Shown in pieces: positions 1 through 7,422 of a DNA stretch of 64,000 bases. The DNA comes from Anaerolineae bacterium. Its GTDB lineage: Bacteria > Chloroflexota > Anaerolineae > Promineifilales > Promineifilaceae. Numbering within the stretch: the first letter of the stretch is position 1; each line of letters opens with the position of its first letter. A program made the position numbers and the translations under genes. The notes under the pieces are model-generated. The model saw only the letters and a program-made list of their open reading frames with translations. It was not told the DNA's origin and ran no database searches. The stretch lies in NCBI GenBank assembly GCA_023382655.1, contig JAHDWK010000009.1, positions 130,190 through 194,189 on the forward strand. The letters run 5' to 3'.

Positions 1-70
1 GCAAACCAGATGCTTTTGCCTTTTGCGCCACATCATCCGGCAAGGTCAGCTTTAATTCTAATAAGGTCAT
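1..70 (-). CDS. Small antitoxin-like protein, C-terminus cut by window edge
   Basis: Partial gene running off the left edge. The 23 visible residues begin MTLLELKLTLPDDVAQKAKA, the pattern of short proteins often found beside toxin genes and usually filed as antitoxin-like. A GAGGAG ribosome site lies 7 nt before the ATG. It follows the 86-residue gene at 145-405 in the same direction with a 74-nt gap, so the two are probably co-transcribed. Function is inferred only from the N-terminus and the neighbour. A toxin may lie outside the window. Confidence 0.55.
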   Translation of the reverse strand, partial: MTLLELKLTLPDDVAQKAKASGL

Positions 71-144
71 CTGTTATCTCCTCAAATCCTTTATCGTTAC
101 GTCAGTCATATTCATTACCTCCCTGCCAATTTCAGCCAATCATG

Positions 145-405
145 CTAATAGCCATAACGCGCGGCTCTCACTTCCCGCAACGCTTGTGTAATGTCATCTT
201 CAATTTCGGCAGAAGAGAATTGAGTAGTATGCTGGTGGACTTTGGCCAGAAGCGCTGTAAAAGCCTCCTGCCACACAACTTCTTCCTGGCTCAGATAGTC
301 GCTCAACACATTCTCCGCCAATGTATCGGGTGACATGCGGGATTGTGCAGCGCGTTGCCGTAACTGGTCATAGGTTTGATGTGAAATCGAAATAGTCTGG
401 GACAT
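145..405 (-). CDS. Ribbon-helix-helix-like antitoxin, 86 aa
   Basis: Small acidic protein. The N-terminal part (SQTISISHQTYDQLRQRAA, then a second predicted helix around residues 22-40) has the beta-strand/helix pattern of ribbon-helix-helix DNA-binding antitoxins. The tail is charged and probably binds a partner. The start is preceded by AGGTAGAG. A perfect palindrome TAGAAT-AC-ATTCTA lies 24 nt upstream, where an autoregulatory operator would be expected. Family knowledge: such antitoxins repress their own operon. No toxin domain is visible in either of the two small genes, so the toxin-antitoxin reading remains an inference. Confidence 0.6.
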   Translation of the reverse strand: MSQTISISHQTYDQLRQRAAQSRMSPDTLAENVLSDYLSQEEVVWQEAFTALLAKVHQHTTQFSSAEIEDDITQALREVRAARYGY

Positions 406-428
406 AAGCCATCTCTACCTTTGAAAGA

Positions 429-442
429 TAGAATACATTCTA
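429..442. promoter_or_regulatory. Palindromic operator candidate upstream of antitoxin gene
   Basis: TAGAATACATTCTA reads the same on both strands with a 2-nt centre. On the minus strand the half-site TAGAAT also resembles a -10 box, so a bound repressor would cover the promoter. The match to an autoregulated toxin-antitoxin operator is inferred from position. Confidence 0.45.
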
Positions 443-451
443 GCACAAAAA

Positions 452-513
452 AGACATCCGATTTCAGCAACCACAGGTTGGCAACTTCCAGTTGCTTGAA
501 AAATCGGATGTCT
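452..513. repeat. Interrupted palindrome, AGACATCCGATTT family
   Basis: The outer arms AGACATCCGATTT and AAATCGGATGTCT pair perfectly, and an inner GCAAC/GTTGC pair extends the stem. The same outer arms recur as a compact palindrome at 38,333-38,365, so this is a dispersed repeat family. It lies between the antitoxin gene and the end of the alpha-2-macroglobulin gene and may serve as a transcription barrier. Confidence 0.6.
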
Positions 514-533
514 TTCCGGTAACGCACGGTATA

Positions 534-556
534 GAGGCGCAAAAACTCTGCGCCTC
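534..556 (-). terminator. Hairpin after alpha-2-macroglobulin gene
   Basis: GAGGCGCA and TGCGCCTC form an 8-bp stem with a 7-nt loop, 22 nt past the stop codon of the large minus-strand gene. There is no convincing U-run, so intrinsic termination is possible but unproven. Confidence 0.35.
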
Positions 557-577
557 TGCGCCTCCGCGTTAAAAACC

Positions 578-3500
578 CTATTCGATAATCACCAGATCGC
601 TGGCGCTACGGCCGAACACTTCCGGCGCATACATCTCTTCCGCCTTTGTCGGCGGGGTGACAAACGTGCCCGGCGTGGTAGCGCGGGTGACGTAGCTGTA
701 TTCATACACCCCTTCCCACAGCAGCGTGCTAAACGCCTCTAACCGTTCATCGCGCATATTCTCGTGGTCATACCAGCTGCCCCACCACCACCAGTACGGC
801 GAGGGCGCGGCGTTTGGGTCTGGCGGCACGCTTTCAGAGACGGCCAATGCGGTGTTAATCGGCTCTAACCCGGCGGGCAGCGGATCAACCAGGGCCACAT
901 GGTAACGCCGGTTATCGGCCACCATCATCAGCCTCACCCGCACCCGCGCCCCCAGGCGAATGTGCCAGTAGCCGTCGGCGTCCTGGTACACATCTTCCGG
1001 GTCGTCCACCGCTTCATACGTCCGCTGCACCACAAAGCCCCGATCCAGGGCATCCAGCGTCAGGTCAGAGGGGGCATAGTTCAGGGCCAGACGGTAATAG
1101 AGACGGCCGTCCCCCTCCTTGCTCAGTATCAAATCTTGCGCCGCTCCGCCTGCCGCCAGATAGCTCATTGGAATTTCCGTCAGGTAACGTTCCGTGGTGC
1201 GCCCTTCAAACTGCTGCCCACCGGCATAGCTGTCCCCCAGCCAGATTTGGGCCACAAAGTTCGGCGTTTGTGCTTCAAAGGTGCGGAAGTAGTTGTCCAG
1301 CGCCAGCAGGATGAAGACATCTTCCTGGCTGTTGCCCCAATGCCCGGCCGTGCGATGCGCCAGCAAGCCGTTCACCACTTTGGGAATCAGGTCGTTTTGC
1401 GGGTCTTGGGTGATGAGCGTGTTGAGGATGACGCCATCGGTGCGCCGGTCGGAGTGCAGCATCAGGTAGTCGCCGTCGCCGTAGGTGGTGGTGAAGTTGG
1501 CGGCCCCGGCGGTTTCCACCGCCCGGTTGTTAATATGCTGCTGAATGGCGGCTACATCGGCGGCGGCAGATGGATCGGTCGCCAGCACCGGCCATAACCA
1601 GGCCAGCGCTTCCAGCGACAGATTTTCCAGTCCTGCTTCGTCGAGCAGATTGCGCGCTTTGGCCGCGTCCGTGTCCCCGGCCAGATGGCGCACATAGAGG
1701 GCATACGCGCTCAGACCCCAGCGTGTCTCCTGGCCGTACCATTCGGGATAATATGCTTCTATCTCTTGCAAATAGGCCATCACGTCGGCCTGCATGTCGG
1801 CGGGCACGTCATACCCTTTTTGCCCGGCCATCACCAGGGCATGAGCCACATGGATGGAGTTGAAGGGGATGGAGTCTCGGCCGCGCTGCCAGTAGGGGAA
1901 GCCACCCTCCCCATTTTGCATCCCTTGTAGTGTTTCGATGTCGCGCTGCACGGCCGTTTCCATCTCTTCCGGCGTGGGTAATCCTTCGGCGTCAAAGGCG
2001 CTCAACACATCCCGCAGCGCCGCCACTGCCAGGATGCGCGAGGCCAGCTCTTCCGACGATTCATAGCGGTAGCTGGTCAGGTACAACACCGCGTCGGTGA
2101 GGGCTTGCAGGGCGGTGGAAGAGGTGCCAATTTCTAGCCCACCATAGCCGGTAATGACGCCGGAGGGCATCACAAACGGCTGGGCAACCGCGCCCGCATC
2201 CAACACGCCGTAGGTGGCAAACGCTTCGGTGGTGGCCGGGGTGTAGACGGGCAGTTCGATGGTGGCGGCGTCGGCATAAGGGCCGGAAACGGCCGCTACC
2301 TGGAATCGGGCTGTACCCGCGCTTTCCGTCGTCGCCGGGAAGCGCACTTCGATGCGGTCATTGGCGGGGATGGTCACGCGCTGTCCCTGCACGCCGGTCA
2401 GCGCCAGATTGGTGGTTTGCAAGGCCACGTCTACGGTCATCGGTTCGTCGGTCTGGTTTTGCAGGACGACGGGCAGTTCAAACTGGTCGCCAAAGTTGAG
2501 GAAGCGGGGGGCCGACGGCCGTACCATCAAGGGCAGCCGTGCCGTCAGGTTACTTTCACCCGCGCCAAACTGCCGGTCGCCGGCCACGGCGGCCGCCATC
2601 AGCCGGTAGCGGGTCAGGTTGTCCGGCAAGGTGAACGTCACCTGTGCCTGCCCGTTGGCGTCCGTTTGCCCGGTGGGGGCAAAAACGGCCAATGGGTCAA
2701 AGTTGGTGCGTACCTGAATGGGGGCAGCGGCCGTGTCTGCATCGGCGGCAAAATTCATCGCACCTTCGGCCGTCTGGGTGGCCTGCGGCATGGCTGCCGG
2801 GGCTTCCATTTCCATCGCGGCCTCCTCTACTGCTTCTCCCCCTGATGTTCTGGATAACAGGTCGTCACTTTGGGCAATGACGGACTGGTCGGCCAAAGAT
2901 TCGGGGTTGACCAGGAGGATGCTGTCACGGCCGTAACGCTGCTCCAACCATGTCCACACCGGCTGGTAAAAAGTGTTCAGGGGGTTTGTCAACTGGTAGC
3001 CGGTCAGGGCTAGGATGGCCTCATCCACCGCCCACAAGGCCACTTCGGCGTTGGGCACAGGCTGGCCGTTGGCATCGGTGACAGTGACGGTCACGGCCGT
3101 TTCCGCGCCCGGTTCCAGTGCAGCGGCTTGCGGGACCACGTTCAACGTCAGTTCCCGGCTGTACGGTGGTACGCTCAAGTTGAGTGAACCGCTGGCATAC
3201 GCCGGGCGGGGCGGCACGTCCGGCAGGGCATTGCCCTGGTCGTCGGTGCGCGGGGCGCTGCCCACCAGTTCCACCTGCACGGCCAGGTTGGGAATATGCT
3301 CCTCGGTGATGGGGATTTGCAGTGTGGCCGTGCCATTTTCCAGTTGGAAGGGCTGGGTGGTCAGGTTGCCGCCGTAGGTCAGCGTTAGCAATCCTTCGGC
3401 GGGGCTGAAAGGCGATTGCACCAGGATTTCGGCCGTATCGCCGGGCTGGTACTCCTGCTGGTCGGGGATGAGAGTGGCGGTTTCGTGTTCCACGCTGCGC

Positions 3501-6500
3501 TGCACCGGCTGCGTACCCCCGCTGACCCACCGGGTGAATTTGCTCTGGTTGGGCCGTCCGGCGCTGTCGGTAACCACGGCCGTAATTTCATACGTGCCCC
3601 CTTTCTCCGTGGTAAAGGTGCAGGTGACGGGTTCGGTGGCCGAGGTGACGGAGCAATCCTGCACATCTACGGCTTCTTCCACCCAACGGCCGCTTTTCGT
3701 TGTCCATTCCAGGCGGGCGGCTTGCATATTCACATCTACGCCGGGTACGGCATTGCCGTCAATGTCGGTAACAATGGCTTCAATGTCCAGCGGTTCGCCC
3801 TGTTCCACAAAGGTGCGCGGGCTGCGCAGCCCCACGTACAGGCTGGCCGGATGGACGAGCAAATTGGTAGAAGCCGCCCACGCCTGCCGGTTCACATCCA
3901 TCACGCTGGCGTCCGCATTGACGGTGAAGGGCCGATTACCCTCCATCGCTTCAAAATCAATTTGCAGGAAGTGTTCGCCGTTTCCGTCGGTGATGCCGCT
4001 AAATGTTTCCACGACCTGATCAGAAGGGAAAGGGAAACCGAATCCGCGACCGAATGACTCTTCCATGCCATAGCCAAAATCAAACCACCACCAGGGTATC
4101 CATTCACCAAAAGTGAACTCGGACCAACCGGGTGGGCTGTATTGGCCGGGGGTAGACGTGACCGTCCAGTTGACTTCGGCGTTGGGCAGCGGCCCACCGG
4201 CAAAGTAATTAGCAGCAACGGCGACGGTGGCCGCGTCATTCACAACGTAGGGGCCGGTGCTTTCCTGGCGGGCACTGACTTCAAATTCAGGGCGGCGGAA
4301 CTCTTGCACCTGGAATTGATGGTAGTAATCCCAACCGGGCAGGCTCTGGCCGCCACCCTGCACCTGGAAGTTGACGGAGGCGTAACCCAGGTTGCTGTTT
4401 TCGGGGATGGTGAAGGCGAGATCAAAGCCGCCAAAGCCGTTGACGGCCGTTTCGCCGCTACCGATCTCATTTCCCTGGGGATCATACACCTGGTAGGCCA
4501 CGCCGGTGGCCTGCCCGCCGGGCAGGGTGATGGCCCCGCTGGCGCCGTCAATGTGGCGCAGCCACCCTTTCAGATGCACTTCCTCGCCGGGGCGGTACAT
4601 GGCGCGGTCATCAAAGATGTGCCAGCGCAGTTCGTCGGTGGGGGCCTGCGGCTGCCAGCCGTATTCGTCATAGTAGTAGGTGCTGATGGGCAGCACGGCC
4701 GTGTCCTCCCCCTGCCGCGCAATCAAAGTGGTAACGCCGTTGGCCGGGATGCCCACTCGCGCCATTCCCGCTTCATCGGTGGCCGTTTCCACACTGCCAT
4801 TACCGGCGGTGATGGCAACGTTGGGCAGCGGCGCGCCATCCTGCAAAGCGGTGGCGCGGATAATCATTTCATCGTTATCCTTGGTGGCGTCTAGCCCGAT
4901 CTGGGTGGCCTGCACCCAGGGGTGGATGGTCTGGTAACGCTGCTCCCACAGGTCGGCGAAAAAGCCACGCGGGGGTTGGATGACGATGATGAGATGGTTG
5001 CTTTCGGCCAATGGTTCACTAAGGTTCACGGCCGTTTCCGTCAACACATCCTCTTCACTGCCCGTTGCTACCATTTCGTCATACACCAGACGGCCGGGTG
5101 GGGTCGGCGGGTTCTCTTGCTGGTCAAAATTACGCCGGTAAGCCAGATAATCATCCCACTCCTCCGGGGTGACGGCATATGCCTGCACATGCAGTTCGTC
5201 GTGGTTCATCACGTACAGCGTCAACTGCGGCACAGTGGCGGACGGGTCGAGGGTGACGAGCATATCACCGGGGCCACTGATGAAGGGTTCGGCCGAACCC
5301 ACGTCAAAACGCAGCGTCTCCGCATCGCCCATCGTCTGGCCGAAGATGTCCTGGATGCTGCCATCTACGGTGATGCGGTAAGTGGTTTGTCCTTTGGTTA
5401 TGCCCTGGATGGTGAGGGAGTTGTAGCTCAGGTCAACGGTTGCGCCCGGCAGTTCCGGCTCAATGCGGATCATCGTCTCGGCGAACGTTTCCGGGTCAAG
5501 TTGATTGTTGAAATTGATGATAAAGGGGGTGAGCGGCGGGCATTCGCCGTCATACCAGCCACAGGTGTGGTCGCTGATTTGCAGTGGCGGGTAGGTATTG
5601 AAACTAAAGAATTGTTGCTCCGTTGTCAGGCGCGGCCCTTCGGCGGAGGGGGTGCCGGGGCCGATGGTGATGTTGATGGCGGCGTCGGCGGGCAATGGCC
5701 GTTCCGGGCGCAAGGCCAGCCAATACCCATCACGGGCGTAGCTCACCGTCCGGCTGATGGTTTCGTCGGCGGCAATTTCCGATGAAGCCGCCAGACGCAC
5801 CGCCTGGGGTTCGCCGTCGGCGGTGAGTTGAATGGTGGGGAGTACGGCCGTTGGCTCAATCAGTTGGTCAAACTCCATAAAAATAATCGGTTCCAACGGC
5901 TGTGAATCGTAGGTGGGGTAGCTGGAGACCATCTGCACGGGCGGGGTAGTGAACGTCCAGCGCACCGTTTCCGCCAGTTGACCGCCGGTCATAGAGGTCG
6001 TTCCAGCGGGAATTTCGGCCACAAATTCGGTGGCCATGGGCAGGCGGTCAATGGCCATAGAATCCACCTCAAAGCGCAGCGTTTGTGGACTGACCCACTG
6101 CCAGGCGCCGGGTAAGGCGGGCGTTAGCGTTACCGGCACAGCCGTAGCCGACAGGCTTTCCAGGTCGGTCAGCGGTACCATCGGCTGGTTGAAGGTGACG
6201 TTGATAAACGGGGCCAGCCCCACGTCCCCTTCGGGTGAGTAACGCTGCACTTCCAGCGGCCCTTCGGGCACGGCCGGAGGTGTGTAGTCGGTGGGCGGCG
6301 GGGGGAAGGTCTGGGTGATGGTCTGGCCGGTTAGGGGCGGTGGCAGCAGTTCTCCCGGCAGGTTGAACGGCTGGCTGTCGCCCGCTTCGCCGGTCAGTTC
6401 GGGCAGACGGGCCAAAATCTGAGCAATTTCGGCCTCTGTGAGCGGGTCGCCGGTGACGGGCAGTTGTGCCTGGAAGGTTTCAGGCACGGCCTGGCCTTCG

Positions 6501-6751
6501 CTGAGGTGGATTTGCAGCTTGGCGGTGGTTTCGGTGAAGCGGGTGGAGGTGGCAGTCACGGCCGTTTCCACCCCAAAACCGCCGCTGATTTGATTGGTGC
6601 GCAAAATGGGGTTGCTGTAGCTGCCATCAAACTGGTCACGCTGGCGCAGCCAGATAGCCCCCACCGCCAGCCCGATGACCGTGAGGCCGGTCACAGTCAG
6701 TATCAAAATGTTCCGCTTACGTTTGTTTCCTGTTTGGTTTTTTGGGGACAT
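578..6751 (-). CDS. Alpha-2-macroglobulin family protein without thioester, 2057 aa
   Basis: Large membrane-anchored extracytoplasmic protein. One transmembrane helix (about residues 11-36) follows a basic N-terminus, then many macroglobulin beta-sandwich domains. The MG3-like motif YRPGEEVHLKG is near residue 715, a low-complexity Ala/Met/Glu bait-like stretch near 1300-1345, the A2M-type motif LPDNLTRYRLMAAAV near 1385, and an alpha-toroid (thioester-domain fold) from about 1550. Where family members carry CxEQ, this protein has YESSEE, so the cysteine and glutamine of the thioester are missing. Such bacterial proteins are thought to trap proteases at the envelope. Here trapping would have to be non-covalent. 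The ATG at 6751 is chosen over one 10 codons upstream because AGGAGAGG lies just before it and the upstream codons lie in a palindromic repeat. Confidence 0.9.
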   Translation of the reverse strand: MSPKNQTGNKRKRNILILTVTGLTVIGLAVGAIWLRQRDQFDGSYSNPILRTNQISGGFGVETAVTATSTRFTETTAKLQIHLSEGQAVPETFQAQLPVTGDPLTEAEIAQILARLPELTGEAGDSQPFNLPGELLPPPLTGQTITQTFPPPPTDYTPPAVPEGPLEVQRYSPEGDVGLAPFINVTFNQPMVPLTDLESLSATAVPVTLTPALPGAWQWVSPQTLRFEVDSMAIDRLPMATEFVAEIPAGTTSMTGGQLAETVRWTFTTPPVQMVSSYPTYDSQPLEPIIFMEFDQLIEPTAVLPTIQLTADGEPQAVRLAASSEIAADETISRTVSYARDGYWLALRPERPLPADAAINITIGPGTPSAEGPRLTTEQQFFSFNTYPPLQISDHTCGWYDGECPPLTPFIINFNNQLDPETFAETMIRIEPELPGATVDLSYNSLTIQGITKGQTTYRITVDGSIQDIFGQTMGDAETLRFDVGSAEPFISGPGDMLVTLDPSATVPQLTLYVMNHDELHVQAYAVTPEEWDDYLAYRRNFDQQENPPTPPGRLVYDEMVATGSEEDVLTETAVNLSEPLAESNHLIIVIQPPRGFFADLWEQRYQTIHPWVQATQIGLDATKDNDEMIIRATALQDGAPLPNVAITAGNGSVETATDEAGMARVGIPANGVTTLIARQGEDTAVLPISTYYYDEYGWQPQAPTDELRWHIFDDRAMYRPGEEVHLKGWLRHIDGASGAITLPGGQATGVAYQVYDPQGNEIGSGETAVNGFGGFDLAFTIPENSNLGYASVNFQVQGGGQSLPGWDYYHQFQVQEFRRPEFEVSARQESTGPYVVNDAATVAVAANYFAGGPLPNAEVNWTVTSTPGQYSPPGWSEFTFGEWIPWWWFDFGYGMEESFGRGFGFPFPSDQVVETFSGITDGNGEHFLQIDFEAMEGNRPFTVNADASVMDVNRQAWAASTNLLVHPASLYVGLRSPRTFVEQGEPLDIEAIVTDIDGNAVPGVDVNMQAARLEWTTKSGRWVEEAVDVQDCSVTSATEPVTCTFTTEKGGTYEITAVVTDSAGRPNQSKFTRWVSGGTQPVQRSVEHETATLIPDQQEYQPGDTAEILVQSPFSPAEGLLTLTYGGNLTTQPFQLENGTATLQIPITEEHIPNLAVQVELVGSAPRTDDQGNALPDVPPRPAYASGSLNLSVPPYSRELTLNVVPQAAALEPGAETAVTVTVTDANGQPVPNAEVALWAVDEAILALTGYQLTNPLNTFYQPVWTWLEQRYGRDSILLVNPESLADQSVIAQSDDLLSRTSGGEAVEEAAMEMEAPAAMPQATQTAEGAMNFAADADTAAAPIQVRTNFDPLAVFAPTGQTDANGQAQVTFTLPDNLTRYRLMAAAVAGDRQFGAGESNLTARLPLMVRPSAPRFLNFGDQFELPVVLQNQTDEPMTVDVALQTTNLALTGVQGQRVTIPANDRIEVRFPATTESAGTARFQVAAVSGPYADAATIELPVYTPATTEAFATYGVLDAGAVAQPFVMPSGVITGYGGLEIGTSSTALQALTDAVLYLTSYRYESSEELASRILAVAALRDVLSAFDAEGLPTPEEMETAVQRDIETLQGMQNGEGGFPYWQRGRDSIPFNSIHVAHALVMAGQKGYDVPADMQADVMAYLQEIEAYYPEWYGQETRWGLSAYALYVRHLAGDTDAAKARNLLDEAGLENLSLEALAWLWPVLATDPSAAADVAAIQQHINNRAVETAGAANFTTTYGDGDYLMLHSDRRTDGVILNTLITQDPQNDLIPKVVNGLLAHRTAGHWGNSQEDVFILLALDNYFRTFEAQTPNFVAQIWLGDSYAGGQQFEGRTTERYLTEIPMSYLAAGGAAQDLILSKEGDGRLYYRLALNYAPSDLTLDALDRGFVVQRTYEAVDDPEDVYQDADGYWHIRLGARVRVRLMMVADNRRYHVALVDPLPAGLEPINTALAVSESVPPDPNAAPSPYWWWWGSWYDHENMRDERLEAFSTLLWEGVYEYSYVTRATTPGTFVTPPTKAEEMYAPEVFGRSASDLVIIE

Positions 6752-6768
6752 GTTTCCTCTCCTGAAGT

Positions 6769-6789
6769 GGGCGATTTTCAAAATCGCCC
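6769..6789. repeat. Palindrome GGGCGATTTT-C-AAAATCGCCC
   Basis: Perfect 10-bp arms around one base. An identical copy lies at 36,201-36,221, and both are followed by CAC or ACA. It sits just upstream of the alpha-2-macroglobulin start, in the spacer between divergent genes. Confidence 0.75.
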
Positions 6790-6880
6790 CACAATTTTTC
6801 GTGGGAATTAACAGCGTTCATTGCCTTGCCCGGCAAGGTATACTGGTTAAACGCCGGCGGCGGGCAATTAGTTCCCCATA

Positions 6881-7009
6881 ATGATAACCGGATTTAATGA
6901 AGATGAAGACCTGACATTCAGCGTAAATTTTAGAGATGTCTTGCACTTGAAATTATCAGGTAATCGTGTCATAGATGCGGTATTAGTTGCTGCCGGTAGG
7001 GTACGGTAA
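6881..7009 (+). CDS. Possible 42-aa hypothetical protein
   Basis: An open frame begins MITGFNEDEDLTFSVNFRDV and ends at TAA 16 nt before the next gene's ATG. The composition is protein-like, with acidic residues then alternating hydrophobics. There is no Shine-Dalgarno site. The sequence CATAAT overlaps the start. The frame shares its orientation with the membrane protein at 7026, so the two could form one transcript. Function unknown. It could equally be the remnant of a longer gene. Confidence 0.3.
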   Translation: MITGFNEDEDLTFSVNFRDVLHLKLSGNRVIDAVLVAAGRVR

Positions 7010-7025
7010 AGGTAAGGAGCATGGT

Positions 7026-7385
7026 ATGATTGAAAAACAACGGCAATTAAAAGAAGAAGAAAAAAAGGCGCTGAATGAGCGTCTGGAACGGATTGGTTGG
7101 GCTTTTTTCTTGATCATGATTGGCGGGCTGGCGCTGGTGCCGGGGGATAAGGTGCCAGAAGGTACATGGCTCATTGGCGCCGGGTTGATCATGCTTGGCT
7201 TAAATGCGGCCCGATTGCACTACAATCTCAAGATGAGTGGATTTTCACTGGTGTTGGGGGCTATCGCCCTGGCCTCCGGCTTTGGGGATTTGGTGGGATT
7301 TGACCTGCCCCTTATCCCCATTCTGCTGATTATTTTTGGGATTTCGCTGCTGGCACGGCCGTGGCTGGAAAATAAAACAGAATAA
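7026..7385 (+). CDS. Small integral membrane protein, 119 aa
   Basis: A charged N-terminal segment (about residues 1-20, rich in Lys/Glu/Gln) precedes about four closely spaced hydrophobic helices: WAFFLIMIGGLALV, WLIGAGLIMLGL, FSLVLGAIALASGF and LPLIPILLIIFGISLLA. This pattern resembles the transmembrane domain of LiaF/DUF5668-type proteins. The ATG at 7026 is chosen because AAGGAG lies 6 nt upstream; the open frame extends 13 codons further but without a ribosome site. A second protein of similar build is encoded at 16,543-16,959. No catalytic motif is seen. A role in envelope stress sensing is only a guess. Confidence 0.7.
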   Translation: MIEKQRQLKEEEKKALNERLERIGWAFFLIMIGGLALVPGDKVPEGTWLIGAGLIMLGLNAARLHYNLKMSGFSLVLGAIALASGFGDLVGFDLPLIPILLIIFGISLLARPWLENKTE

Positions 7386-7422
7386 GGTGCAGCGCGTTGA
7401 AAACGCGCTGCACCTGGTTAGG

